This document shows positions 39,502-47,999 of a DNA stretch of 64,000 nt, one piece after another. The notes beneath the pieces are model-generated. The model saw only the letters and a program-made list of their open reading frames with translations. It was not told the DNA's origin and did no database searches. This stretch comes from SVQP01 sp045658965. Lineage in GTDB: Bacteria; Bacillota; Clostridia; Oscillospirales; CAG-272. The stretch covers positions 1-64,000 of the forward strand of contig JAZOVZ010000058.1 of NCBI GenBank assembly GCA_045658965.1. Direction: 5' to 3'. The stretch's first letter is position 1, and every line of letters begins with the position of its first letter. A program made the translations under genes and the position numbers.

Positions 39502-41414
39502 AAAAGAAAGAATGGCTCAAGTCCTTGGACGGTGTGGACGACACGTACGTCGCCGAAGCCGCGCCCACGGGTGCACACCGCAAGGCGCGCAGCGGCAAGA
39601 CCGTGCGCATGCTGAGCATCATCGCCGCCTGCATGTGCTTTGTACTGCTCTGCGGCACGCTTGCACTCTTTATTCCCTATAAATCCACGCCGCCAAGCGT
39701 AGCGAAATACGCAGGCAGCGAATATTACGGCATCATTGAAAAGCTCAACGAATACAATTACGATCCCCCCGAATACAAGAACACCTTTGAGCTGCTGCTT
39801 GACCTGCCCTTCAATTTGTTTGCCAAGGCGGGAGATATGGCTCCCGGTGCAACAAACGAAGCCGAGAACATGACCGGAACGGGCAACTATCAAGAGGTGA
39901 CCGACAATCAGGTATCGGGCGTCATCGAAGCCGACCTGATCAAGCGCAGTGACACGCACATTTACTACATGGCGCAAAATCAGCTGTACATTTACAGCAT
40001 TGCCGCCAAAGACAGCGAGCTGATCAGCCGCACCGACCTTGCACAATACGGCATGGAGACCTTTAGTGCCGATGAGTTCTTCCTTTCCATGGATTGCACC
40101 AAGCTGACCGTCATTAGTAGCGGTTTGGACAAAACAAACAGGAATTACGTGCAAATGACCAGAATCATCACGCTTGACGTCAGCGATCCCGCAAACGTCA
40201 AGGAGATCTCCAACGTAGACGTTTCGGGAATGTACCTTTCCTCGCGTCTGACCGAGCACGGGCTTTTGCTCATGACCACCATGCGCTGCCACAACCCCGA
40301 TTACGACGACGAGCGCACCTATATTCCTCGCATTGAGCATAACGGCAACGCGCAGAGCATTCCCTCCGACAGCATCGTTTGCCCCGACAAGCTCAGCAAC
40401 GCAAGCTACACGGTCATGGTGCTCATGGATGACGCAGGCACGGCTGTCAAGGACTCTGCCGCTTACCTTTCCTACTCCGAGGACGTTTACGTGTCGCATA
40501 ATGCCATTTACGCAACGCGCCGCTACACCGAGTACGGACAGACGCAAAACGGCTATACGCCTTACACGACGATCAGCGAGATCTCCTGCATCGGCTATAG
40601 CGCGGACGGTTTTGACAAGCGCGGCTCTGTGATCGTGGAAGGCTACGTGCTGGATCAGTACAGCATGGACGAATACGAGGGCATGCTGCGCGTATTCACC
40701 ACGACCGAAGAAAGCAGCAAGCAACCCAACAATTGGGGGTTGATGCCGCGTTATACGAGTGCTGACCTGTACGTCATTGATCTTGCCACCATGCAGGTAA
40801 GAGCATCCGTCAAGCAATTTGCTCCCAATGGTGAGACTATGAAATCCGCACGCTTCGAGGGTAATATCGCATACGCCTGCACCGCGATCCAGCAGACCGA
40901 CCCCGTATTCTTCTTTGACCTTTCCGACCTTGACAACATCACGGTCAAGGAAACCGGTACGATTGCAGGATTCTCCACCAGCCTTGTCAACTTTGGCGAC
41001 GGATTCCTCTTGGGCATCGGTCAGGGAGAGCGCTCCGACACGCTCAAGCTTGAGGTCTACGTCGAAGGTGAGAGCGGTGTGGAGAGCTTTACCAAGCTGG
41101 AAATGCCCTACACCAATTACTACCCCGATTACAAGTGCTATTATATCGACCGCGAGAACGGCTTGATCGGCATGGGTATTCACACCTGGGACAAGATCTC
41201 GCTGGACGAATACCACGCGTACAAGTACGAAAACCACCGCTACGGCTACGTGGTCTTCCGCTTTGACGGCGAAAGCATTTCAGAGGTGCTGCGTATTGAG
41301 TACGGTCAGGGCGGCGACATGCGCGAGATGCGCGGCGTGTATATCGACGGATATTACTACGTGCTCAACGGTGAACGCTTGGATGTGGAAAAGCTGGAGC
41401 TTGTAACAGAATAA
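39498..41414 (+). CDS. Membrane-anchored beta-propeller protein, putative anti-sigma/sensor
   Basis: A 638-residue protein: a short cytoplasmic N-terminus (MKKKEWLKSLDGVDDTYV), one membrane helix at about 38-60, then a large external domain matching the secreted beta-propeller family (Beta_propel). It holds VSGVIEADLIKRSDTHIYYM and repeated DVSDPANVKEI / DLSDLDNITVKE propeller-blade units. The gene overlaps the sigma-factor stop by 4 bp. The cytoplasmic stub of about 37 residues could bind the sigma factor while the propeller senses an external ligand; this role is inferred from operon structure. A strong terminator follows. Confidence 0.85.
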   Translation: MKKKEWLKSLDGVDDTYVAEAAPTGAHRKARSGKTVRMLSIIAACMCFVLLCGTLALFIPYKSTPPSVAKYAGSEYYGIIEKLNEYNYDPPEYKNTFELLLDLPFNLFAKAGDMAPGATNEAENMTGTGNYQEVTDNQVSGVIEADLIKRSDTHIYYMAQNQLYIYSIAAKDSELISRTDLAQYGMETFSADEFFLSMDCTKLTVISSGLDKTNRNYVQMTRIITLDVSDPANVKEISNVDVSGMYLSSRLTEHGLLLMTTMRCHNPDYDDERTYIPRIEHNGNAQSIPSDSIVCPDKLSNASYTVMVLMDDAGTAVKDSAAYLSYSEDVYVSHNAIYATRRYTEYGQTQNGYTPYTTISEISCIGYSADGFDKRGSVIVEGYVLDQYSMDEYEGMLRVFTTTEESSKQPNNWGLMPRYTSADLYVIDLATMQVRASVKQFAPNGETMKSARFEGNIAYACTAIQQTDPVFFFDLSDLDNITVKETGTIAGFSTSLVNFGDGFLLGIGQGERSDTLKLEVYVEGESGVESFTKLEMPYTNYYPDYKCYYIDRENGLIGMGIHTWDKISLDEYHAYKYENHRYGYVVFRFDGESISEVLRIEYGQGGDMREMRGVYIDGYYYVLNGERLDVEKLELVTE

Positions 41415-41428
41415 GCAAAGCAAAAGAT

Positions 41429-41456
41429 AAGCGACCTTGGATTTCCAAGGTCGCTT
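41429..41456 (+). terminator. Terminator of the sigma/beta-propeller operon
   Basis: AAGCGACCTTGG / CCAAGGTCGCTT with a 4-nt loop is followed by GTTTTG, 14 nt after the stop codon. Confidence 0.88.
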
Positions 41457-41543
41457 GTTTTGTTGGGATGTTATGTGAGGAAGTTCTCTCCGTTCTTTTT
41501 GAGCAAAGAGGCACAAAAAGAACCAAAAATGCCGTAGGATGAT

Positions 41544-41608
41544 GTTGCTCGTTGCGACGAGCAACAAGGGCTCTGCCCTTGACCCGCGCCCTTTTTGAAA
41601 AAAGGGCG
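41544..41608. repeat. Three abutting hairpins
   Basis: GTTGCTC...GAGCAAC (41544-41565), AAGGGCTCTGCCCTT (41566-41580) and CGCCCTTTTT...AAAAAGGGCG (41587-41608) follow each other with almost no spacer, ending 2 bp from the SGNH hydrolase stop codon. The last one probably works as its terminator. The upstream 80 bp (GAGCAAAGAGGCACAAAAAG...) is a type of AT-rich intergenic filler with no gene. Confidence 0.65.
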
Positions 41609-41609
41609 A

Positions 41610-42428
41610 TCAAAAACTTTCATCGATTGGTGCGTCCTGCTTTGTCTCGTCATCAAACTCCAAGGGTGTGATCTCGTCGCCCACCTCGGGGATCTCTTCG
41701 GGCGCTGCCTCAGGCTCGGGCATGGTGGACATGGCACCGAAAATGGTTTCGTAAAGCAGCTCCGCAAACATGCCGTGCATCTCGCGGCAGGGATGATTGA
41801 TGCCGTTTGCAAGCAGTGCCGTGGTATCCATGCCGCTCTGCGCCATCTGCTTCCACAAAGCGTATGCGTCCGCGATTGCCACGCCGCACTCAAACGCCAC
41901 GCTCTTTGCCGCCTCCATAAATGCGTCCATCTTGCCGCCGTTCTGCATGCCCGCGGTCACCTCGGCATATACGGTCAGCTCGGGCAGCACGCTTTCATCC
42001 ACGCGCACATTGAGCATATTGGGGGTCATAAACAGCGTTTCGATCCCTGCCTCGCGCAATCTTGTAAAAATGCCGCGCAAAGCGCTCGTGTACGCATCGA
42101 TCTCACCGTTTACGTCATTCAGGCCGTAGCAGACCACGCAAAGATCGGGGCGGCGCGAAATCACGTCACGCTCCAATCTCTCCAGTCCCCCCGCAGCAGT
42201 ATCGCCCGCCACGCCCGCGTTGATCACGCTGACGGGCACCCAATCATACTTCTGCGAGATCAGCAGGCGCAGGCGGTTATGGTACACCGCCGCAAAGTCA
42301 AAAGCACAGCCGCAGCCGCCGTCCACGCACTCAAATGCACCGTGCGTGACGCTGTCACCGAGAAACGCGATGACGGGTGTGCCCGAAAAAGGATATTCCT
42401 TACTGTCTAAAAGCTGCTTAAAATTCAT
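41610..42428 (-). CDS. SGNH/GDSL family hydrolase
   Basis: A 272-residue esterase-like protein. Block I is GDSVTHG with nucleophile Ser26, the block II Gly lies in NAGVAGDTAAGG, block III is YGLNDVNG (102-109) and block V is NGINHPCREMHG with His212. The usual Asp three residues before the His is not evident (Asn208-Gly-Ile-Asn). An acidic tail of about 40 residues (EPEAAPEEIPEVGDE) ends the protein. There is no signal peptide, so it probably acts inside on acetylated sugars or lipids. AGGAG lies 10 nt before the ATG. It is monocistronic. Confidence 0.85.
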   Translation of the reverse strand: MNFKQLLDSKEYPFSGTPVIAFLGDSVTHGAFECVDGGCGCAFDFAAVYHNRLRLLISQKYDWVPVSVINAGVAGDTAAGGLERLERDVISRRPDLCVVCYGLNDVNGEIDAYTSALRGIFTRLREAGIETLFMTPNMLNVRVDESVLPELTVYAEVTAGMQNGGKMDAFMEAAKSVAFECGVAIADAYALWKQMAQSGMDTTALLANGINHPCREMHGMFAELLYETIFGAMSTMPEPEAAPEEIPEVGDEITPLEFDDETKQDAPIDESF

Positions 42429-42499
42429 TTATGATAATCTCCTGTAAATTCATGGCTTGATTTTACCATAAAACGGGTGTGTTTGTCAAGCAGATATAC

Positions 42500-42528
42500 T
42501 TGCCAAAATTCGAGTTTTGTGTTATAAT
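42500..42528 (+). promoter_or_regulatory. Promoter of the TraX-like gene
   Basis: TTGCCA (42500-42505), 17-bp spacer and TATAAT (42523-42528), 30 nt before the GTG start. Confidence 0.78.
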
Positions 42529-42558
42529 GGAAAAAAGCGAAAAAGGAGGGATCTTGCC

Positions 42559-43302
42559 GTGTCGGTTTTCTGGATCAAAATCATTGCGTCCATATCCATG
42601 CTGCTGGATCATACGGGTATGATCCTGTTTCCCGGTGCGTGGTGGCTGCGCATCATTGGCAGAATAGGTCTTCCCCTATACGCCCTTTGCATTGCAGAGG
42701 GATTTCGGCACACGCGCAGCAGACTGAAATATTTTTTGCGCATCTTTATTCTCGGTGTGCTTTGTCAGATCGTATATGACCTTGTTTCAAAAGAAATTTA
42801 TCTTGGCATTCTGATCACCTTTTCGATCTCGATCGTGCTGCTGACCTTGATCGACGCGCTGATCTGCGCTTGCAAAAAGCAAAAGAATCCGATCTCGGGC
42901 ATTTACGAAAAGATCTTCAAGCGCGCGCTTCCCCACCCTGCCGGCATTGCCGTTTGCGCAGCATTATTGACTCTTGCGCTTGGCGGTGTGATCGTGCTCA
43001 ATCACTTTATCATCGTGGATTACGGCTTGACGGGCATCTTTCTCCCCGTGCTGATCTATCTCGGCGGCAGCAGCCGCTGGGGAAAATTCGGCGGTGCGGC
43101 TGCAGGTACTGCCATGCTGGCGTGCAACCTGGAAGGCTCCGCTACTCCGCGCATCTGGTCCTTGCTCGCGCTCGTGCCCTTGGCACTGTATAACGGCAAG
43201 CCCGGCAAATACAAGCTCAAATACTTCTTTTACATCTTCTATCCCGCGCATCTGGTGCTGCTTTACGGCATTGACATGCTGCTTGCGTGGCTCGGTCGGT
43301 AA
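42559..43302 (+). CDS. TraX family membrane protein
   Basis: A 247-residue membrane protein with seven to eight helices resembling the TraX/acyltransferase-3-like group. The N-terminus has ISMLLDHTGMIL and IGRIGLPLYALCIAEGFRHTRS, and the C-terminus FYIFYPAHLVLLYGIDMLL. F-plasmid TraX acetylates pilin; chromosomal Clostridia homologues have no conjugation genes beside them and their substrate is unknown. The GTG at 42559 follows AAGGAGG by 9 nt; an ATG 42 nt upstream overlaps the -10 region and is rejected. Confidence 0.85.
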   Translation: MSVFWIKIIASISMLLDHTGMILFPGAWWLRIIGRIGLPLYALCIAEGFRHTRSRLKYFLRIFILGVLCQIVYDLVSKEIYLGILITFSISIVLLTLIDALICACKKQKNPISGIYEKIFKRALPHPAGIAVCAALLTLALGGVIVLNHFIIVDYGLTGIFLPVLIYLGGSSRWGKFGGAAAGTAMLACNLEGSATPRIWSLLALVPLALYNGKPGKYKLKYFFYIFYPAHLVLLYGIDMLLAWLGR

Positions 43303-43341
43303 ATATACGCAAATTATTTACAAAGTCCCCCTACTTTTCTC

Positions 43342-43370
43342 TTGACATTTGAGGGAATATGTTGTATAAT
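43342..43370 (+). promoter_or_regulatory. Promoter of the LRR lipoprotein gene
   Basis: Perfect TTGACA (43342-43347) and TATAAT (43365-43370) with a 17-bp spacer, 45 nt before the start codon. Confidence 0.9.
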
Positions 43371-43415
43371 TTATTTAATCATGAATAATTATATTCAAAT
43401 CCAAAGGAGTTCCAT

Positions 43416-44291
43416 ATGAAAAAGATTCTTGCCGTAGCAATTGTCCTTGTTATGATCGTTGCAATGGTTGCTTGTGACGCCTCCAAGGGCGACTTGACCT
43501 CCATCAACGAATACGTTGCTCCCAACTACACCTATGTGACTGAGACCGGCACTTTTACGTTCGCTGAAGCAGGCGGTAATACCGCTGTGATCACCGGCTA
43601 CGTTGGTAAGGCTGAGCCTCACGCCGTTGTCATTCCCGCAGAAGTTACCGTTGCTACGTTGGATGAAAACGTCAACAACGAAGATAACGTCAGAGAGATC
43701 GTCGGCATCGCCGATCAGGCATTCTACTATTGCACCGCTTTGACCGCCGTTACCATTCCCGAAACCGTTCAAACCATCGGCGCTTGGGCGTTTGCAGGCT
43801 GCACGGGTCTTACCGAGATCGTGATCCCCAATAGCGTCGTTTCTATCGGCGAGGGCGCTTTCCACGGTTGTGACAAGCTGACCCAGATCACGCTTTCCCA
43901 GACACTGACCAAGATCGGTGATTTCGCATTCTACAACTGCAACGGCTTGACTTCCATTGCTTTCCCCGCAACGCTTGAAGAGATCGGCTCCGCTGCATTC
44001 TTTGGCTGCCAGGGTCTGACCACGCTGGATATCCCCGCTGCTACCACCATCATCGGTGACCTTGCATTCTACCAGTGCAACCACCTGACCGAGATCAAGA
44101 TCAACACCACCTCCGAGGACATCGAATTCGGCAACTACATCTTCTGGTCCGAGCTCAAGAGCGTTATCACCGCTCCCGAAGGCTCCAAGGCTGCCGAATA
44201 CGTTGACAAGATCGTCATTTCCGGTGTAGGCGAGGAAGTTACCACCAAGGGTGAGGAGACCACCGCTCCCGAAACCGACGCTGCAGAATAA
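43416..44291 (+). CDS. BspA-type leucine-rich-repeat lipoprotein
   Basis: A 291-residue secreted protein. A signal peptide ends at lipobox VAMVAC with Cys20. Residues about 90-235 hold six or so LRR_5 (BspA/TpLRR) repeats of about 23 residues with the pattern ...IPETVQTIGAWAFAGCTGLT..., typical of surface adhesins in gut anaerobes. A Thr/Glu-rich tail (TTKGEETTAPETDAAE) ends the protein. AAAGGAG lies 7 nt before the ATG. Single-gene unit with its own promoter and terminator. Confidence 0.92.
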   Translation: MKKILAVAIVLVMIVAMVACDASKGDLTSINEYVAPNYTYVTETGTFTFAEAGGNTAVITGYVGKAEPHAVVIPAEVTVATLDENVNNEDNVREIVGIADQAFYYCTALTAVTIPETVQTIGAWAFAGCTGLTEIVIPNSVVSIGEGAFHGCDKLTQITLSQTLTKIGDFAFYNCNGLTSIAFPATLEEIGSAAFFGCQGLTTLDIPAATTIIGDLAFYQCNHLTEIKINTTSEDIEFGNYIFWSELKSVITAPEGSKAAEYVDKIVISGVGEEVTTKGEETTAPETDAAE

Positions 44292-44307
44292 TCAGAACAA
44301 AATATTT

Positions 44308-44336
44308 CGAGGCTGTTTCAAAGGAAACAGCCTCGT
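44308..44336. terminator. Terminator between LRR lipoprotein gene and convergent operon
   Basis: CGAGGCTGTTTC / GAAACAGCCTCG with a 4-nt loop is followed by TTTTTT on the plus strand. It stands 8 bp from the stop of the convergent minus-strand gene and could serve both. Confidence 0.88.
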
Positions 44337-44343
44337 TTTTTAT

Positions 44344-45339
44344 TCAATTCTCAAAGTGCGGCAGCGTCTTGATGCCAAGCAGCGCAGCGTCGCATGTATA
44401 AGGCAAAACTGCCCATTGCACCGCTGTGCAGGTCGCGCAACGCGCATCCAAGCATCCGCAACGCGCACACAAGGGCTTATGCGGATCGGCGATCTTGTGA
44501 CTCATATACGCATATTGCTTTGGCGGTTTGACGGGCGAGGCACTGACGCGAGCACCAACGGAAACGCCGCAGTTTTCCAGCACCGTGCGCAAATGCACAA
44601 GCGCAGCAGGCTCGGCATCCTCCTCGGTGCGAAGGAACGCCTGCAAGGCATATCCATCCTCGCACAACGCGGCATACAGCCAACCGCTCCGCGCATGCGC
44701 CTGATTGCGCATAACAGACAAAAGCGTCATCACGCAGATCAATAATGCCTGCCCCTCATGCCTTGCATCGGGCAATATCCCCTGCCCTTGCATAGGCGCA
44801 ACCTCCGCCTTTTCGCGCTGCATAAGCGATACGCCCAGGAGCTCCGCCGTCTTTGCAATACAGTCTTCAGCGTCATTCGCGTCATTTACGTTCTCGCACG
44901 CTTTGATAAGCAGGCGCAGCGCAGCAACTGTGCGCACCGCACTCTCTGCTGCCTCGCGCTCGCGCGCTGTCGGTTTTGGCGCAGCTTGCTGAATCGGAGC
45001 ATCGGCATGCGCCGCCTGCTGCCCTGCACATTGATACGCGTATGCAAGCGCAGGCAGGGATAACGCGGTTTTTACCGCAACGGCAAACCGCCCAAGACTC
45101 CCATATACGGGCATCAAGATCGCACCGCCTTTTGCAGACAGGTACACAGCACCTTGATATAAGCGCGAAGCCACCTCGTTCCACTCCCGTGTGGGCAGAC
45201 CCAGCAGCGAGAGCAGATCCGGCTGCTCCTCGCCACCGCGCGCACTGCGGTACGCAAGCGGCGGCATTTCGGGGCTGTTCAGATCATATAAGTACACGTC
45301 CTCATAAAAGGGCGTGATTTTTTGTGCCGACTCGTACAT
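44344..45339 (-). CDS. Hypothetical protein in the sulfatase operon
   Basis: A 331-residue protein whose ATG lies 2 bp after the sulfatase stop codon, so it is the third gene of the unit. No family was recognised. It has an N-terminal half with moderately hydrophobic segments (VYGSLGRFAVAVKTALSLPALAYAYQ), a helical middle and a C-terminal cluster CARCGCLDARCATC that could bind zinc or iron. A longer frame beginning 123 nt upstream overlaps the sulfatase and is less likely. Codon use is rich in GCA/GCG Ala codons. No function is proposed. Confidence 0.65.
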   Translation of the reverse strand: MYESAQKITPFYEDVYLYDLNSPEMPPLAYRSARGGEEQPDLLSLLGLPTREWNEVASRLYQGAVYLSAKGGAILMPVYGSLGRFAVAVKTALSLPALAYAYQCAGQQAAHADAPIQQAAPKPTAREREAAESAVRTVAALRLLIKACENVNDANDAEDCIAKTAELLGVSLMQREKAEVAPMQGQGILPDARHEGQALLICVMTLLSVMRNQAHARSGWLYAALCEDGYALQAFLRTEEDAEPAALVHLRTVLENCGVSVGARVSASPVKPPKQYAYMSHKIADPHKPLCARCGCLDARCATCTAVQWAVLPYTCDAALLGIKTLPHFEN

Positions 45340-45341
45340 AA

Positions 45342-46724
45342 TCAAAGCTTTCTGCCAAGGCGCAGCTGCTGCTCGGTCCAAGAGTTGAGCATGCAATCGT
45401 TCTCCGCCTGCAGCTCGGCAAGCAATCTGTGGCGCATGGTTTGCAAGGTCTGGGCATAGCAAGGATCGCTTATCAGATTATGCAGCTCGTAAGGATCGGT
45501 TGCAAGGTCGTACAGCTCGTCGGTATCGGTCAGATTCCACGTGTACTTGATATCGCCCATGCGCAGCATTCTCTGCGAGAAAAGACCGAACTGCTGACCG
45601 TTATAGGTCACCATGACCGCGTCGCGGTGGGCGTCGGTCTCCCCCTTCAGCACAGGCAAAAGGCTCTTGCCCACCATGCCGTCGGTGGGCAGTCCCAGCA
45701 TATCCATAATAGTGACGGGAATGTCCAAGGCGTTGGTGTTAAGCGCGTGACTCTTGAGCCCCTGCGCAAATCTTGCGGGACAATGCCACAGATGCGGAAT
45801 GTGCGTGATCTCCTCGTACATGGCGTAGTGCTTGTCCATCTGTCTGCGGTCACCGCAATAGTCGCCGTGATCCGAGGTGTAGATGATAACGGTATCATGC
45901 AGCTTGCCGTGAGATTCCAGCCAATCGAGCACTTTGCCGATGGCATCGTCGATCTGCGAGATCCAGGCGTAATATCTTGCCACGACGGGCGCAAAGAACG
46001 ACCAATCCTTATCCTCGGTGTTCCAATTGATGCGCTGCTGACGCTGAATATAGGGCTTGTTCTCATACGCATCCTCAAAGCCGCCCCACACGGGGATATC
46101 GGCAGCATCGTACAGATCGGCAAACTCCTTAACGGGCGTGCAGGGCAAGTGAGGCTCGGAAAATTCCATCTGCACAAGCCACGGACGCTCGTCCTGCCAG
46201 CCTTCCATCAAGGAAACAACCTGCCCTGCAAGCTGATGCGTGGGCGCATACTCCTTGTCCATGTCGTACACCTGTCCCCAAAATCCGTTGGTAGGCACGC
46301 AATGCGGATATTTTTGTGCCATGGGGCGCACCAGCTCGGAGCGCGGCACGTACACGTCGTAGCCCATGGACGCGGGCGTTGCATTGTAGCCGCCCTCCCA
46401 AGGTCCTACCCAGCCGGTGTGATAGCCAAGCCTGTCGTGCAGCTCTCTTGCCCAGGACTGGCTGTCCGCAGGCAGCATACCGGTCGGGATCTTTTGATTA
46501 TAGTTCCAAAGTGCCCCGATCTGCTCGGCACGCTTGCCCGTCAGCATGCTCTGACGCGAGGGGCAGCATACGGGAATGGGGCAATAGCTGTTTGCAAGAT
46601 TGACACCGCCCGCCGCAAGACGGTCGATATTGGGAGTCTTGACGGGGTATTTTTCTGCATATCCAAGGCAATCCCATCTCTGCTGGTCCACACATATCCA
46701 AAGAATATTGGGGTTTTGACTCAT
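45342..46724 (-). CDS. Type I sulfatase (Cys-type, formylglycine-dependent)
   Basis: A 460-residue cytoplasmic-type sulfatase. The maturation motif CxPxR reads Cys53-Cys-Pro-Ser-Arg57 in PVCCPSRQSMLTGKR, and Cys53 should be oxidised to formylglycine. Metal-site residues appear in ICVDQQRWD near the start and TSDHGDYCGDR in the C-terminal half. There is no signal peptide, so it likely acts inside on a sulfated sugar. It is encoded directly after its maturase gene with a 4-bp ATGA overlap. Substrates may be host mucin or glycosaminoglycan sugars, but no sugar-uptake genes are adjacent. Confidence 0.93.
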   Translation of the reverse strand: MSQNPNILWICVDQQRWDCLGYAEKYPVKTPNIDRLAAGGVNLANSYCPIPVCCPSRQSMLTGKRAEQIGALWNYNQKIPTGMLPADSQSWARELHDRLGYHTGWVGPWEGGYNATPASMGYDVYVPRSELVRPMAQKYPHCVPTNGFWGQVYDMDKEYAPTHQLAGQVVSLMEGWQDERPWLVQMEFSEPHLPCTPVKEFADLYDAADIPVWGGFEDAYENKPYIQRQQRINWNTEDKDWSFFAPVVARYYAWISQIDDAIGKVLDWLESHGKLHDTVIIYTSDHGDYCGDRRQMDKHYAMYEEITHIPHLWHCPARFAQGLKSHALNTNALDIPVTIMDMLGLPTDGMVGKSLLPVLKGETDAHRDAVMVTYNGQQFGLFSQRMLRMGDIKYTWNLTDTDELYDLATDPYELHNLISDPCYAQTLQTMRHRLLAELQAENDCMLNSWTEQQLRLGRKL

Positions 46725-47788
46725 GGTGTTTTTCTCTCCTTTTCAATCATATAGGAATAGAGTCGCATCATGGCGCACTCGTTGTCGGACAAGATCACGT
46801 CGCGCATGCGTCGGCAGCCTCCGCCGCACACGGGTAAAAATCGGCAAGCGCGGCACAGATCGGGGGCGGCGGGGTGATCGACTGCAAAGCGCTGCATGCC
46901 CTCGCTTTGCAGGGTCTGCTCCAAGGTATGCGTGTGCACGTTGCCGGTGCAATAATCGGGCAGCACGTAAAAATCGCAGGGGTAGGTCGAGCCGTCGGCT
47001 TCCACGATCAGCTGCGGCGTGCAAAAGCCGCGAGATCCGCAATGCCCTGCTCTGCCTTGCAATGTTGCAAGGGCTTGGTCAAATTCTCGCACGATAAAGG
47101 GGGGCTTGCCGTCCTTAAAATCCTCGCGCCAAAGTCTGTAAAAGCCAACCAGGAATTGTCCGAGTGCCTCGGGTGTGGGCGCATAGCGGCAATCCAAGCT
47201 CTTATCCAAGGGTGGCAGGCACGGGATGAGCTGCACGTGTGACACGCCCAGCTTTTTATAATAGCGATACAGCTGCGTGGGGTGACGCGCCGTGTTTGCG
47301 CTGATGACACACAGCACGTTGTAGCGCACACCGTGCTTTTTGAGATATTCAATGCCGCGCATCACGCGCTCGTGCGTTCCCTTCCCGTCGGGGGTCTTGC
47401 GCGCCAAATCGTGCAAGGCACGATCCCCATCCAAGGAGATACCGACCAGCACGTCGTGCTCGGCAAACAGCGTAGCGTACACCTCGTCCATGCAAAGACC
47501 GTTGGTCTGCACGGCATAACTCGCGTCAATGCCCGCTGCCTTGACGTCGGCAAAAAAGTCGTCAAAATGCTCCTGCCCCCAAAGCAGCGGCTCGCCACCC
47601 TGAAAAGCAAAATGCACGCGCTGCGCCCCGCTTTCTCGGGCACGCTCGATCAGCTGCCGCGCGGTTGTACGGCTCATAAAAGTATTGGCAGGCGCACCGT
47701 GTTCCGAAAGATCGTGATAAAAGCAATAATCGCACGCCATCTGGCAAAGCCCCGACGCGGGCTTGATCATGACAGTCAATTCTCTCAC
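46721..47788 (-). CDS. Anaerobic sulfatase-maturating enzyme (radical SAM)
   Basis: A 355-residue radical SAM/SPASM enzyme that converts the sulfatase active-site cysteine to formylglycine without oxygen. The cluster motif CxxxCxxC is Cys15, Cys19 and Cys22. HFAFQGGEPLLWG follows, and the SPASM region has CGSRGFCTP, CDFYVL, DYCTGN and CRACRFLPVCGGGC for two auxiliary 4Fe-4S clusters. The GTG at 47788 with AAAGGAGG 6 nt upstream is chosen; upstream codons overlap the promoter. First gene of the operon, overlapping the sulfatase by 4 bp. Confidence 0.94.
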   Translation of the reverse strand: MRELTVMIKPASGLCQMACDYCFYHDLSEHGAPANTFMSRTTARQLIERARESGAQRVHFAFQGGEPLLWGQEHFDDFFADVKAAGIDASYAVQTNGLCMDEVYATLFAEHDVLVGISLDGDRALHDLARKTPDGKGTHERVMRGIEYLKKHGVRYNVLCVISANTARHPTQLYRYYKKLGVSHVQLIPCLPPLDKSLDCRYAPTPEALGQFLVGFYRLWREDFKDGKPPFIVREFDQALATLQGRAGHCGSRGFCTPQLIVEADGSTYPCDFYVLPDYCTGNVHTHTLEQTLQSEGMQRFAVDHPAAPDLCRACRFLPVCGGGCRRMRDVILSDNECAMMRLYSYMIEKERKTP

Positions 47789-47813
47789 AGCGCACCTCCT
47801 TTGATTTTTCTTT

Positions 47814-47842
47814 ATTATACCATATCCAAAAAGAGTTTGCAA
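47814..47842 (-). promoter_or_regulatory. Promoter of the anSME-sulfatase operon
   Basis: TTGCAA (47837-47842), 17-bp spacer and TATAAT (47814-47819) on the minus strand, 26 nt upstream of the GTG start. Confidence 0.8.
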
Positions 47843-47858
47843 GAGATAGTTGAAAAAA

Positions 47859-47884
47859 CGTAGGAGCGACCATTGGTCGTCCCG
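47859..47884. repeat. Single CGTAGG-type hairpin
   Basis: CGTAGGAGCGACC-ATT-GGTCGTCCCG is a small hairpin related to the CCTACGG family at 15297 and 16118, here as a lone copy. Confidence 0.5.
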
Positions 47885-47931
47885 TGCGTTTGGACGGACG
47901 TGCGCTATAAAGCTTGCTCTCGCCATACAAA

Positions 47932-47960
47932 AAAGCGGCTGCGAAATTCGCAGCCGCTTT
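47932..47960 (-). terminator. Terminator of the 163-residue membrane protein gene
   Basis: AAGCGGCTGCGAA / TTCGCAGCCGCTT is followed by TTTTG on the minus strand. It is almost identical to the hairpin at 48537-48563 on the other side of the gene. Confidence 0.85.
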
Positions 47961-47999
47961 GCGCACTTTTTTGATTGTCTTACAATTCCGGTTCAAGAT

